Assembly: GCF_000233715.2 (NCBI RefSeq) | Contig: NC_021184.1 | Coordinates: 4,212,001 to 4,276,000 of the forward strand | Length of the DNA stretch: 64,000 bases | Source: Desulfoscipio gibsoniae DSM 7213 | Lineage (GTDB): Bacteria; Bacillota; Desulfotomaculia; Desulfotomaculales; Desulfallaceae | Reading direction: 5' to 3' | Part shown: piece by piece, positions 8,156 through 17,283 of the stretch | Layout: every line of letters starts with the position of its first letter | How positions within the stretch are numbered: position 1 is the stretch's first letter | The notes under the pieces: generated by a model | The model's database searches: none | The model's input: only the letters and a program-made list of their open reading frames with translations | Told to the model about the DNA's origin: nothing | Program-made: the position numbers and the translations under genes

Positions 8156-9490
8156 TTGGTTATAAAAAAGAGGATTAACCCTCCTCTCTTCATTATTCTG
8201 GGTTTTGCTGTAATTATATTAATTGGCACGGTTCTTTTGGCTCTCCCCGTGTCATCGTCTTCCGGAAACAGCCTGGGTTTGTTAGATTCATTATTTACAG
8301 CAACCTCCGCTGTATGCGTAACAGGACTTGTTGTTTTTGATACGGGAACCAAGTATTCTTCATTTGGTGAAATAATAATTATGATTTTAATACAGCTTGG
8401 CGGATTAGGATTTATGATCTTTGGTGTGACCACCGCGGTTTTGTTGGGGAAAAAAATCGGTTTAAAACAAAGGCTGCTAATACAAGAATCAACTCATGCA
8501 ATCTCAACCGCCGGGCTGGTAAAGCTGAGTTTAAATATCCTGATCATTACCCTGGTTTTTGAAACGGTTGCAACTATAATTCTTACCGTTCGCTGGTATG
8601 GTGAAATGGGGTTATTCAAAGCCGTTTATTACGCATTGTTTCATTCGGTTTCCGCCTTTAATAACGCAGGCTTTTCCCTGTGGCCAGATAGTTTGACCCG
8701 TTACGTAGGAGACCCTGTTGTAAACCTGGTAATATCGGCTCTGTTTATTACAGGTGGGATAGGTTTTATCGTAATCATGGATCTTTATGTAAAACGTCAA
8801 TGGCAAAAGCTATCACTAAATTCTAAAATTGTTCTGGTAACTTCCGGACTACTCAGTGTGGCAGGTTTCGTTGTCGTGTTTATACTGGAGTCTTTTAACT
8901 CTCAAACCTTTGGAGAATTGAACTTTAGTCAAAGATTATGGGCTGCTTATTTTCAGGGAGTTGTGCCAAGAACAGCAGGCTTTAATACCATTGAAATTGG
9001 ACAAATGATAGCTGCATCTCAGCTTTTCATAATCTTTTTAATGTTTATTGGTGCATCTTCGGGTTCCACTGGTGGGGGTATTAAAACAAATACGTTTGCA
9101 ATTCTAATTTTATCCCTTTTTGCAATTACTCGAGGCAGAAACGAAATATCTGTCTTTCACAGAACAGTTACTGTTGAAATAATACTAAGGTCACTGGCAG
9201 TCATAATAGCATCTATGGGAGTTATTATCACGGCATCCTTTTTACTGACCATAACAGAGCATAGCACACAGAGAGACTTCCTGGAAATCCTATTCGAGGC
9301 CACTTCCGCCTTTGGTACGGTAGGTCTTTCCATGGGTTTAACGGGTGATTTATCACCTTTGGGTAAATTAATAATCATTATAACGATGTTCATAGGACGC
9401 TTAGGACCACTAACAATGGCCTTCGCCTTAGCTCAAAAAGGTATTAAACCTAAAATCCGCTATACCGAGGAGAAAATTTTAATAGGTTAA
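8156..9490 (+). CDS. ktrB: KtrB/TrkH-type potassium uptake membrane subunit
   Basis: A 444-residue membrane protein with repeated membrane-pore-membrane units. The P-loop/filter segments SAVCVTGLVV (about 51-60), FNNAGFSLW, PRTAGFNTIE and SAFGTVGLSMGL each hold the conserved filter glycine. With the cytosolic KtrA ring it forms a K+ (Na+-coupled) transporter. The start is a TTG 8 nt after GGAGG. The upstream c-di-AMP riboswitch is expected to control both genes. Confidence 0.93.
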   Translation: MVIKKRINPPLFIILGFAVIILIGTVLLALPVSSSSGNSLGLLDSLFTATSAVCVTGLVVFDTGTKYSSFGEIIIMILIQLGGLGFMIFGVTTAVLLGKKIGLKQRLLIQESTHAISTAGLVKLSLNILIITLVFETVATIILTVRWYGEMGLFKAVYYALFHSVSAFNNAGFSLWPDSLTRYVGDPVVNLVISALFITGGIGFIVIMDLYVKRQWQKLSLNSKIVLVTSGLLSVAGFVVVFILESFNSQTFGELNFSQRLWAAYFQGVVPRTAGFNTIEIGQMIAASQLFIIFLMFIGASSGSTGGGIKTNTFAILILSLFAITRGRNEISVFHRTVTVEIILRSLAVIIASMGVIITASFLLTITEHSTQRDFLEILFEATSAFGTVGLSMGLTGDLSPLGKLIIIITMFIGRLGPLTMAFALAQKGIKPKIRYTEEKILIG

Positions 9491-9502
9491 AAAACCTAGA
9501 TG

Positions 9503-9646
9503 TTATCTATCTGCTTTGTTTATTCTTTTCCACAAAAATTGAAAAAGCTCCACGATTTTTACATATTTAGCAGCAATAGATATAAAAATTTTTACTACTA
9601 ATATGGATAACAATATGGCGAGTAAGTAATTTAATATATAATTCAT
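9503..9646 (-). CDS. Small membrane protein, unknown
   Basis: A 47-residue reading frame with ATG start, preceded by GAGGGG six bases upstream. The product starts MNYILNYLLAILLSILVV, has one hydrophobic helix and then a basic, amphipathic tail ending RINKADR. No family is recognised. The good ribosome site and membrane-protein composition support it, but its length makes chance plausible. It converges with ktrB. Confidence 0.4.
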   Translation of the reverse strand: MNYILNYLLAILLSILVVKIFISIAAKYVKIVELFQFLWKRINKADR

Positions 9647-9750
9647 GATCTACCCCTCAATAAATAATCATTTACGAAAAAAAATAATAATTGACGAAAT
9701 AAAAAACTGTCAATTAAACACTCACATCTCATGTTGATTGTTTTTGTCTG

Positions 9751-9924
9751 TCAATCTTGATGCAAATTGGGTTGTATGAGGCCCAATTGGGCTCTGGTTA
9801 TATCAAACTCCGCCCTCAAAAACGGAGCCAGGGGGCCCCAGGCATAAGCGCCCAGGGACATAGCCAACTGGGAAAGTGTTAAAAGACCGAGGATTACCCA
9901 ACAGTAACTATTGGCACTTTTCAC
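9751..9924 (-). pseudogene. MFS transporter, N-terminal remnant
   Basis: From a GTG start behind GGTGGGG the frame reads KSANSYCWVILGLLTL, then SQLAMSLGAYAWGPLAPFL and RAEFDITRAQLGLIQ, and stops after 57 codons. This is the first transmembrane helix and loop of a major facilitator transporter; family members have about 400 residues. The rest is absent: the frame ends within low-complexity DNA. It lies just downstream of the arsenic operon. The specificity of the lost transporter is unknown. Confidence 0.7.
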
Positions 9925-10125
9925 CAGCCCCCCACCTTACCTTAGATTTATTGCCCCACAACCTCTTAGGACTATGAGGATTAATTCAGGATAGACCACC
10001 ATGCCCTGTAGCAGCACCATCAGATGATAAAATTACCTAACGCTATTTTCAGGAGACCAGCATATGCCCAGCATAGATCCAGCCAAGCCGCCGCCGGAAT
10101 TTTTAATTCCTCAGGCTATCATTCT
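9925..10125. other. Gene-free spacer between MFS relic and arsM
   Basis: No convincing gene or RNA. Minus-strand translations show short hydrophobic stretches in shifting frames (for example LMVLLQGMVVYPELILIVL), possibly further decayed membrane-protein DNA, but not enough to name. Confidence 0.3.
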
Positions 10126-10917
10126 TTATTCCTTTACCGCCTCAATTATATAAGAAGCAACAAAGTCTTCAATATGCTTGTCTGGTGCCCATGACTTTAC
10201 AATCTCTTTACTATTATACTTAGGCGTCATCTTAATATCCTTGAAGCCCGCGCTTTGCAGCATGGTTTTGATGTCTTCAATATATTCAGCGCCACCAATA
10301 CAGCCGGCAATCAATGCCAGGTCCTGTTTAATATTTTGGGGTATTGGCGCTGTAGCAACAACGTCAGATGTTGACAGACGCCCACCAGACTTGAGTACCC
10401 TGAAAGCTTCTTTAAATACCTGCTCTTTATCCAGGGAAAGGTTGATTACACAATTTGAGATGATAACATCCACCGATGCATCGGCTGCAGGCAAATGCTC
10501 AATTTCCCCCAATCTGAATTCCACATTGGCATATCCACTTTGCTCGGCGTTTTTTCTGGCTAGCTTAATCATATCGGGTGTCATATCAACCCCTATGACA
10601 TACCCGCTGTCGCCCACCTGCCTTCTGGCCAGGAAACAATCAAAACCTCCTCCGCAGCCAAGGTCAAGGACTGTTTCCCCTTCTTTAAGAGCCGCTATGG
10701 CGATGGGATTGCCGCATCCCAAACCCATGTTGGCTTCAGATGGCACATTTAAAAGATCATCCTTGGAATATCCTATTTTAAAGGACGTTGCAGTGACATC
10801 CAGCGGAACACTGCTACAGCTGCAGCCCCCACCGCAGCATCCTTCCCCGGAGCCTTTCATCGCAACCTCTGCATAATTTTTACGTATAAATTCCCTGATA
10901 TCTTCTTTGTCTTTCAT
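10126..10917 (-). CDS. arsM: Arsenite S-adenosylmethionine methyltransferase
   Basis: 263 residues. A cysteine-rich N-terminus (GCCGGGCSCSS) is followed by the class I SAM-binding motif VLDLGCGGGFDCFLA, GVDMTPDMI, and the ArsM-type cysteines in GLGCGNP, ISNCVINL and AGCIGGAEY, which ligate As(III). It methylates arsenite to volatile or less retained forms in the cytosol. The internal ATG at 10917 has GAAGGTGAT upstream and gives the normal N-terminus; longer reading is not supported. It is the last gene of the leftward ars cluster. Confidence 0.9.
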   Translation of the reverse strand: MKDKEDIREFIRKNYAEVAMKGSGEGCCGGGCSCSSVPLDVTATSFKIGYSKDDLLNVPSEANMGLGCGNPIAIAALKEGETVLDLGCGGGFDCFLARRQVGDSGYVIGVDMTPDMIKLARKNAEQSGYANVEFRLGEIEHLPAADASVDVIISNCVINLSLDKEQVFKEAFRVLKSGGRLSTSDVVATAPIPQNIKQDLALIAGCIGGAEYIEDIKTMLQSAGFKDIKMTPKYNSKEIVKSWAPDKHIEDFVASYIIEAVKE

Positions 10918-11099
10918 TAAATCACCTTCCAATTTTTTATGGCCTACAGATTTTTTATAGATAAAAGCAGTTTTTAAACCTACAGGGCTTTCATATATAA
11001 AGATGCAGTATAATAAAAAAAGACGCAAATTTTGGTGCCAAAGGGCTCCCGGCGAAATGCGCCCAGTCATACCACAAGGGTTTTATAATCCCGCAACAG

Positions 11100-11816
11100 C
11101 TAGCCCTTTCCCGTTCTGATAATGGCAGCAAATTCACCAGGCAGGCCGGCCTTTTCCACGGCCCTGGCGGCAGACTCATAGTCGTAGGGGACTTTAACAA
11201 AATCCACTTGGATATCTTGGCCGATGTTAATAAGGACATACACCGCCCGGGGATCTCCGTGTTTTGGCTTGCCAGCGCTGCCGGCGTTAATAATGTGCCG
11301 GCCTTCAACAATCCGGTGGTACGGCAAGTGGGTATGGCCGCACACCAGCACGTCGGCGTCCGCTTCCTGAAGCATGGGCAGCAGATCGCCGGCGGGAATG
11401 TCCTCGTACAGGTATTCGTTTAATTGCCGCGGGCTGCCGTGTACAAACAATACGCTGCGCCCCTCGATTTCTTTGCTGATCCTGTCCGGCAGGTTCAGCA
11501 TGAATTCCTTACTTGCTTCACTGGTGTTTTCCATGGTCCAGGAAATCGATTTAACACCTGCTTCCATGGCCTTTTCATCTTTATAATCGCACCCGCAAAC
11601 CATACGACGGTTAGCAATGGCATCGTCATAATTGCCCATTACGGTTATTATGGCGTTATCCCGTATGGCCTGCACCACCGCATCGGGATAAGCCCCGTAC
11701 CCCACCAGGTCGCCCAGACAGACCACCAGGTCCGGTTCGCGACCCGGTATGTCGGCCAAAACCGCATCCATGGCATGTTTGTTGCCGTGGATATCCGAAA
11801 ATACTGCTATCCGCAT
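11100..11816 (-). CDS. Metallophosphoesterase, YfcE-like
   Basis: A 238-residue calcineurin-type phosphoesterase. The metal motifs are in order: FSDIHGNKHA (D/H), LGDLVGYG, MGNYDD (Asn replaces the usual NHD start; N-Y-D here), FVHGSPR and CGHTHLPY. It probably hydrolyses a phosphodiester or phosphomonoester with Mn2+ or a similar metal; substrate unknown. AGGAGG precedes the ATG. It sits between arsR and arsM in the same direction, with 39 bp to arsR, so it is likely co-transcribed with arsenic resistance genes. Confidence 0.85.
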   Translation of the reverse strand: MRIAVFSDIHGNKHAMDAVLADIPGREPDLVVCLGDLVGYGAYPDAVVQAIRDNAIITVMGNYDDAIANRRMVCGCDYKDEKAMEAGVKSISWTMENTSEASKEFMLNLPDRISKEIEGRSVLFVHGSPRQLNEYLYEDIPAGDLLPMLQEADADVLVCGHTHLPYHRIVEGRHIINAGSAGKPKHGDPRAVYVLINIGQDIQVDFVKVPYDYESAARAVEKAGLPGEFAAIIRTGKG

Positions 11817-11855
11817 AGCTAATCCTCCTACCGCCAGCCACATGGCCAGCTCAAT

Positions 11856-12224
11856 TTATTTTTTATTTGCCCTAAGGCAGGAGTACATTTCATTTTCAAT
11901 GCGTAAACAGGCATCGTAATCACGGTGTAGCTGCCGGTTTTCCAGGTTGTTACGTATTTGATCAAATAAGTCATTATAGATGGACACAAATCCCCGGGCA
12001 AAGGCTTTTTGATTTAGAGAATAAAATACCCAGCGGCCATCTTTGTCATCACGTACTATGCCGCTTTTCTTTAAAATCCTGAGGTGGTGGGAAACGGCCG
12101 GTTGAGACATGGCGAGCTCATCCATGATTTCGCAGACACACATATCCCGTTGCGATAACATCATGATAATTTTTAGCCGTGTTTCATCAGCTAAAAGTTT
12201 TAAAAAATCCAGCACTTCCTTCAT
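11856..12224 (-). CDS. arsR: Arsenic-responsive ArsR-family repressor
   Basis: 122-residue winged-helix regulator. The recognition helix SQPAVSHHLRILKKSGI is preceded by the CxC of RDMCVCEIMDEL (C29, C31), the arsenite-sensing pattern of ArsR-type sensors. Additional cysteines C106 and C116 lie in the C-terminal helix. GGAGG lies 6 nt before the ATG. Arsenite binding should release it from the operator upstream of the operon. A decayed copy of its C-terminus lies at 21177-21300. Confidence 0.93.
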   Translation of the reverse strand: MKEVLDFLKLLADETRLKIIMMLSQRDMCVCEIMDELAMSQPAVSHHLRILKKSGIVRDDKDGRWVFYSLNQKAFARGFVSIYNDLFDQIRNNLENRQLHRDYDACLRIENEMYSCLRANKK

Positions 12225-12280
12225 TATTTTCCTCCAAATATACAGCCGGGAGCAACGTCGCATCCCGGCTAACATGTTTC

Positions 12281-13345
12281 CTATCTGGTCGGCAGCACCC
12301 CGGGTTGGAAATATTTCCGTTTAAAAGAAAGGGCCACGTTGACCAGCCAAATCATCACGGGCACTTCGATCAGCGGACCGATTACCGCGGCAAAAGCCTG
12401 GCCGGAATTGATGCCGAACACCGCCACGGCCACTGCGATGGCCAGTTCGAAGTTATTGCTGGCAGCAGTAAAGGAAAGGGTTGTGGCCTGTTCATAATTG
12501 ACCCCCATCTTTTTACTCATAAAGAACGAAAATAGAAACATAATTAAGAAGTATATGACCAGCGGTATGGCAATCCTAACCACATCCATCGGCAGGGCCA
12601 CGATATAATTACCCTTCAAGGAGAACATAACCAGGATAGTAAATAACAAAGCGATTAAAGTTAAAGGTCCGATTTTAGGCATAAACTGTTTGTCATACCA
12701 TTCCTTGCTCTTCACCGGCATTAAGGTAAACCGGGTAATAATGCCTGCTAAAAAGGGTATGCCAAGGTAAATAAATACGCTCTTGGCCACTTCCGCCATG
12801 GAAATGTGTACTTCCAGGGACTCCAGTCCAAACCACCGTGGCATCAAAGTAATGAACAGGTAAGCGTAGACTGTAAAGAACAGCACCTGGAAGATGGAGT
12901 TTAACGCCACCAGAGCGGCGGCGTACTCGGAATCGCCTTTGGCCAGTCCGTTCCACACAATCACCATCGCAATGCAGCGAGCCAGACCGATGAGGATAAG
13001 ACCTACCATATATTCCGGGTAATCCCTCAAAAAAAATATGGCCAGAAAAAACATCAACAGTGGGCCGATAATCCAGTTCTGCACCAGGCTGAGTCCCATG
13101 ACCCTGACGTTGGTAAACACTCTGCCGATTTCCTCATACTTTACCCTTGCCAGGGGCGGGTACATCATTATAATCAGGCCGATGGCAATGGGGATGTTAG
13201 TGGTGCCCACCTGGAACCTTCCCCAGAAATCGGCTATTTGCGGGTATATGTAGCCGCCCGCCACTCCCACTGCCATCGCCAGGAAAATCCATAGGGTTAA
13301 ATACCGGTCTAGAAAATTTAATTTGCCAGTTACTGAATCGGGCAT
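12281..13345 (-). CDS. acr3: Arsenite efflux permease ACR3
   Basis: 354 residues with about ten transmembrane helices of the BART superfamily. The family signature [16 protein letters not shown] (about residues 122-137) contains the essential membrane cysteine, and [13 protein letters not shown] near the C-terminus holds the conserved glutamate. It exports As(III) thiolate/antimonite across the membrane driven by proton motive force. The ATG is preceded by GGGGAGG. Order is small Cys protein, acr3, arsR, phosphoesterase, arsM. Confidence 0.94.
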   Translation of the reverse strand: MPDSVTGKLNFLDRYLTLWIFLAMAVGVAGGYIYPQIADFWGRFQVGTTNIPIAIGLIIMMYPPLARVKYEEIGRVFTNVRVMGLSLVQNWIIGPLLMFFLAIFFLRDYPEYMVGLILIGLARCIAMVIVWNGLAKGDSEYAAALVALNSIFQVLFFTVYAYLFITLMPRWFGLESLEVHISMAEVAKSVFIYLGIPFLAGIITRFTLMPVKSKEWYDKQFMPKIGPLTLIALLFTILVMFSLKGNYIVALPMDVVRIAIPLVIYFLIMFLFSFFMSKKMGVNYEQATTLSFTAASNNFELAIAVAVAVFGINSGQAFAAVIGPLIEVPVMIWLVNVALSFKRKYFQPGVLPTR

Positions 13346-13410
13346 ATCATTTTAGCCTCCCCATGTAATTAAAATATAAAAGTTATTTTATATTTTAGCC
13401 AAAAATAAAA

Positions 13411-13686
13411 TTAGCAATCTTTAATCCAGCCGTTTTCATTTAACTTGCTTACGTACTCCCTGTATAAAGCCTCGGCATACCTTTCCCTGGCAGAACCGGG
13501 AATATAATTGGCGGAAGCAACCCTTTGCAGCAGTTCTTTTTTAGCATCTTCCTCGGGAAGCGGTTCCATTGAGCGCACCTCGGCCATAATTAAATCTAAC
13601 CCTAATATGCCCATTGTGCCGGTATCTAATTTTATCTTATATATCTTCGGCGCCCGGGGATCACAGCAATTAGCCAGTCTTTGCAC
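13411..13686 (-). CDS. Small cysteine protein heading the ars operon, unknown
   Basis: 91 residues, not recognised. It has NCCDP at residues 6-10 and ends in DC, so a C7-C8 pair and C91 could form a soft-metal site. The middle (KIKLDTGTMGILGLDLIM) looks like a small beta-alpha fold, and the C-terminal half is helical (YAEALYREYVSKLNENGW). The start is uncertain: the GTG directly abuts AAAGGGG, and an in-frame TGA lies four codons upstream. It is the first gene after the operator and lies 65 bp before acr3. An arsenic metallochaperone role would be speculation. Confidence 0.7.
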   Translation of the reverse strand: MQRLANCCDPRAPKIYKIKLDTGTMGILGLDLIMAEVRSMEPLPEEDAKKELLQRVASANYIPGSARERYAEALYREYVSKLNENGWIKDC

Positions 13687-13703
13687 CCCCTTTCAATAAA
13701 GCT

Positions 13704-13725
13704 TATATAAAAGTACATTTATATA
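13704..13725 (-). promoter_or_regulatory. Candidate ArsR operator
   Basis: Perfect 8-bp inverted repeat TATATAAA/TTTATATA with a 6-nt spacer, directly upstream of the ars operon. AT-rich palindromes of this form are typical ArsR-family sites. Binding is inferred from position and symmetry. Confidence 0.5.
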
Positions 13726-13945
13726 TTACAGCAAACAACGATACATAATAATTTGCTTATATAATAATTACCTGTAGGTTTCATGTCAACAGCATGGTTG
13801 TTAAATATTTGTTAGCTTTAAGTAACTTCTACGGGCAGGCAACTATCTGCCTGGACCAAAGGCATTCGGCGCAAGACGGGCTGTTGCCCCAGCAATCAGC
13901 GTCATTGTTGTCCACAAATATGGTTCGCTTAACTGGGGAATAAAA

Positions 13946-14047
13946 GACTATCAGCCGATCCAGTCTCAAATGATCAATAACATCGAGCGAGCGCTGGATG
14001 AGATGAAGAGGTAAGACTTTAAAGGAAGGCAGAATCGAAGGCAGAAC
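13946..14047 (+). pseudogene. Rpn-family nuclease C-terminal remnant
   Basis: Translates to DYQPIQSQMINNIERALDEM, KR, stop, then in another frame KEGRIEG-like codons. The same block occurs at 22130-22330 (DYQLIQPN, NMITNIERTL, EGRIEGKLKGK). This is the C-terminal tail pattern of Rpn/PD-(D/E)XK recombination-promoting nucleases. The last codons of the ATPase gamma gene overlap it on the opposite strand. Confidence 0.55.
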
Positions 14048-14957
14048 GTTTTCCAGCGCTGGAATACTTTGGGGTACCTTGTGTGGACGCCTCCCTGCCG
14101 GCGACAATGTCGAGCAGTTCCTCGGTGATGGCGCTTTGGCGCCGGTGGCGGTAAACCGCGTGCAGCTCATCCAGACGCTCGCCGATATTGCGCTCGGCCA
14201 CCTGCATTGACGCGAGACGGCTGGCGTTTTCGCCGGCCAGGGACTCAACGAGGGCCCGGTATATAGACATAAACAGATACTCGCGAACTAAAGACGCGAA
14301 TAACCGCTCCTGGTCCATTGTAAAAACCGGCAGCACCCGGTTGGGCCAATTTCTACGAGTCAGCGCGTGGAGCCAGGCCTGGTCCAGAGGAAGCAGGTGG
14401 CGGGCCAGCGGGCGGTAGGAAGCGCCGGACTGCGGTACATTGAAAAAAAGGGTGACCCGCTCCACGCGCCCCTGCCCGTGCAGCTCTTCCAGTTTGGCCA
14501 GCAGGTCCTGGACTGCAGCGGTAACCCCCTGGAGGGATTCCGGGACGCTAAACAGTGCCGTGACCGGCTGGCCTGCTTCTTCCAGATGGACGTGCGCCCG
14601 CGCACCCACGCAAATCACCGCCCTGCGCTCCCGCCTGGGCTCCAGCTGCGCCATCGTCTCCAGGGCATATGCCGCGATCTGGTCGTTAAAACGGCCGCAC
14701 AAGCCCTGGTCGGAACCCATTACGACGGCGACAAGGCCCTCTTTTGGTTGCCCCGCCTGTGCCGCTGCCTCATACAGACCTTCTTTCAAGACCACATACA
14801 GACCCAGCTCAATAGTCCGGAAATAGTCATTCAGCGCCCCGGCCGCCCTTTCATACTGGCGAATGCTTACCGCAGCCAGAGTTTTCATCGTCCTGACCAC
14901 CGCCTGCAGATCTTCCATGCCGGCGATGGCTCCCCGGATATGCTCAAGAGTTTGCAT
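14019..14957 (-). CDS. atpG: N-ATPase gamma subunit
   Basis: 312-residue central-stalk subunit coupling rotor to catalytic head. The coiled-coil N-terminus TMKTLAAVSIRQYERA and C-terminal AITEELLDIVAG are the conserved ends; VVMGSDQGLCGRFN is the signature of the Rossmann core. The last gene in a complete N-ATPase operon, one base after alpha. After the normal end near LDIVAGREA it has about 20 extra residues (ending SAFDSAFL) that run antisense over an Rpn relic, suggesting the original stop was lost. Confidence 0.9.
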   Translation of the reverse strand: MQTLEHIRGAIAGMEDLQAVVRTMKTLAAVSIRQYERAAGALNDYFRTIELGLYVVLKEGLYEAAAQAGQPKEGLVAVVMGSDQGLCGRFNDQIAAYALETMAQLEPRRERRAVICVGARAHVHLEEAGQPVTALFSVPESLQGVTAAVQDLLAKLEELHGQGRVERVTLFFNVPQSGASYRPLARHLLPLDQAWLHALTRRNWPNRVLPVFTMDQERLFASLVREYLFMSIYRALVESLAGENASRLASMQVAERNIGERLDELHAVYRHRRQSAITEELLDIVAGREASTQGTPKYSSAGKRSAFDSAFL

Positions 14958-14958
14958 C

Positions 14959-16476
14959 TTATTCCTCCACGATCATGTGCACGACCCGTAAAGCTTTTTC
15001 AAGCAGAGCTTGCCGGTCTTCATTACGTATTTTTTCCCCGCTCTCAATGTGCCGGCTTAAGGCGGGCATTTCTTCCGCGACAGCCCTGGTTAAGGCCAGG
15101 GCTGCCTCTCCGATCCGGTCCAGGGGTAGTTCGTCAAAGCTCCCCCCGGTCACGGCCAGCAGAACTGCAATTTGCTCTGGAACCGGTATGGGTGCGTACT
15201 GGGGCTGCTTCAATATCTCCCGCACGCGCCAGCCCCGCTCGAGGGTTTTGCGGGTGCTTTCGTCCAGGCGCATACTAAACCTGGAGAATACCTCCAGTTC
15301 TTCGAACTGGGCGTAAGACAGCCGCAGGTCCCCGGCTACTGCCCGGTAAGCGGGCAATTGGGTTTTTCCACCCACCCGGGATACGGATTTACCCACGTCC
15401 ACCGCCGGCAGCACCCCTTTTTGGAACAAGTCAGGGGAAAGGTATATCTGCCCATCGGTAATGGAAATCAAATTGGTCGGGATATAAGCGGCCAGGTTTT
15501 GCGCTTCGGTCTCGATAATGGGCAGGGCGGTGAGAGAACCCCCTCCGCGCTGCTCCCGCAAATGGGTGGAACGCTCCAGGAGGCGGGAGTGAATGTAGAA
15601 GATGTCGCCCGGAAAAGCCTCCCGCCCCGGCGGACGGCGCAGAAGAAGGGAAAGCTCACGGTAGGCCTGGGCGTGCCGGGTAAGGTCGTCATAGACAATA
15701 AGCACGTCGCAGCCCTGCTCCATGAAGTACTCCGCCATCGTGGTCGCCGCATAGGGGGTAATGAACTGCAGCCCCGGCGGGTCCGACCCTTCCGCCACCA
15801 CCACGGTGGTGTAATCCATAGCGCCATGGTGCTGCAGATCAGACACCAGTTTGGCCACCGCCGCCCCCCTCTGGCCCACTGCACAATAAACGCACAATAC
15901 CTCCTTCCCCTTCTGGTTGATGATCGTATCCAGGGCAATGGCAGTTTTGCCGGTCTGGCGGTCGCCGGCGATGAGCTCCCGCTGCCCGCGCCCCACGGGG
16001 ACCATAGCATCTACAACTTTCAGCCCGGTTTGCAGGGGCACAGTCACCGGGGCGCGGTCCAGGATGGCCGGTGCCTCCCGCTCCGCCGGACGCCGCCCGC
16101 GGGCGCGCACCGGACCCCGGCTGTCCAGGGGACGGCCGATAGCGTCGACGACGCGGCCCAGCAAGGCCTCGCCAACCGGGACGTCCAACACCCGGCCGGT
16201 CCTTAACACTGTATCGCCAGCCTTGAGCTTCCCGCTGTCCCCGAGCATTACCACGCCAACCTCGCCAGGGTCCAAATTGTAAGCCATTCCCCAGAGTTCC
16301 CCGGGAAAGTGGAGCAATTCGTCCAATTGAACGTTGGGCAAGCCCTCCACCCGGGCAATGCCCCCGCTGACATAGGTCACCGTTCCCACTTCCCGGCCCC
16401 GCAGCTCTGCACGGCAGCGGTTCAGCGCCGTTTCAAAGGAGCGGTCAAGCTCGTTTAATACGGTGGTCAGTTCCAT
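14959..16476 (-). CDS. atpA: N-ATPase alpha subunit
   Basis: 505-residue non-catalytic nucleotide-binding subunit. Walker A is [31 protein letters not shown] carries the alpha-subunit signature (usually VSRVGGAAQ). It is hexameric with beta in F1. The start ATG is behind GAGGTGACC and lies 8 bp after the b-delta gene. Identity is clear from length, motifs and operon order. Confidence 0.95.
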   Translation of the reverse strand: MELTTVLNELDRSFETALNRCRAELRGREVGTVTYVSGGIARVEGLPNVQLDELLHFPGELWGMAYNLDPGEVGVVMLGDSGKLKAGDTVLRTGRVLDVPVGEALLGRVVDAIGRPLDSRGPVRARGRRPAEREAPAILDRAPVTVPLQTGLKVVDAMVPVGRGQRELIAGDRQTGKTAIALDTIINQKGKEVLCVYCAVGQRGAAVAKLVSDLQHHGAMDYTTVVVAEGSDPPGLQFITPYAATTMAEYFMEQGCDVLIVYDDLTRHAQAYRELSLLLRRPPGREAFPGDIFYIHSRLLERSTHLREQRGGGSLTALPIIETEAQNLAAYIPTNLISITDGQIYLSPDLFQKGVLPAVDVGKSVSRVGGKTQLPAYRAVAGDLRLSYAQFEELEVFSRFSMRLDESTRKTLERGWRVREILKQPQYAPIPVPEQIAVLLAVTGGSFDELPLDRIGEAALALTRAVAEEMPALSRHIESGEKIRNEDRQALLEKALRVVHMIVEE

Positions 16477-16484
16477 AGGTCACC

Positions 16485-17276
16485 TCAGCTAGCTTCCTTT
16501 TCCTCTTTTTCAGGCAATATTTCTTCATCCAAGACCCGGGCAAACGACTCCTTCAGCCGGTCCAGGTAATTGTCCAAATGCCAGGCCACCTGTCTGCCGT
16601 GGGCGGTCATTTCAAGCCCGGCAATCAGGCCCGGCACAGTTTCAAATCGCAACTCAATGTCACCCGCAATGACCTCCCGGATCGTGCTGTCCACTTTTGC
16701 ACGCATTTCCGGATCGATTTCAAAAGCGCTGCGCAGCACCACAACTCCCCCCGACTGGCCAATGGCCTGCGCCAAAAGGCTCCGCTCACCAGGGTCGATG
16801 GCCCGGAATTGCTGCATGAATGCTTCAATCATTTGCTGGTTTAGCTTTACGCCGGCCAAGTCACGCAATGCTTGTTTGGCCACCGCGTACACCTGCTTCC
16901 CGGCACTGCGGCGCAGATCCAGGAGCAGAGTGTTCTTTTGCTCCTGAAAGGCCTCGTACCACCTGGCCTGTGCGGCATTGACCTCATTCCTCGCCCTATT
17001 CGACAAGTCTTTGCGCAGGGCTTCCGCTTCCTCCCTGACGCTGGCGAGCATAGCCGCGCTCTGTTCTTCCAGCTCACGCAGCTTTTGGCGGAAGGCCTCC
17101 GCCTCGGCCCCGGCATCTTTTTCCTTCTGCGCGGCTTTTTCCAGCCGGGCTGCAATCCCCGCCTCCCGCTGGTCCATGTTGCGCAGTATGGGGCCATAAA
17201 GAAAGCGTTTAAGCAGTGCTACAAAGATTAAAAAATTGATCACCTGGGCCAGTACCGTAAACCAATCAACATGCAT
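16485..17276 (-). CDS. atpF: N-ATPase b subunit with delta-like C-terminus
   Basis: 263 residues, about 100 longer than usual b. One N-terminal transmembrane helix (VLAQVINFLIFVALLKRFLY) leads into PILRNMDQRE and a long charged coiled coil to about residue 140. From about 150 on it has a delta-like C-terminal region (VVLRSAFEIDPEMRAKV... RFETVPGLIAGLEM). N-ATPase operons lack a separate delta gene, and this extension supplies that role in the peripheral stalk. It contacts the alpha N-terminus. Confidence 0.92.
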   Translation of the reverse strand: MHVDWFTVLAQVINFLIFVALLKRFLYGPILRNMDQREAGIAARLEKAAQKEKDAGAEAEAFRQKLRELEEQSAAMLASVREEAEALRKDLSNRARNEVNAAQARWYEAFQEQKNTLLLDLRRSAGKQVYAVAKQALRDLAGVKLNQQMIEAFMQQFRAIDPGERSLLAQAIGQSGGVVVLRSAFEIDPEMRAKVDSTIREVIAGDIELRFETVPGLIAGLEMTAHGRQVAWHLDNYLDRLKESFARVLDEEILPEKEEKEAS

Positions 17277-17283
17277 GTTATGT

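Noticed and set aside
10178-10876. 232-codon plus-strand frame over arsM
   Set aside because: Antisense to ArsM with all its SAM and cysteine motifs; no ribosome site.
14367-15278. 303-codon plus-strand frame antisense to ATPase gamma and alpha
   Set aside because: Shadow of GC-rich coding DNA on the opposite strand; no family resemblance and the minus strand encodes well-conserved subunits.
15172-16206. 344-codon plus-strand frame antisense to ATPase alpha
   Set aside because: Same reason: the alpha subunit motifs are on the minus strand and the composition of this frame is not protein-like.
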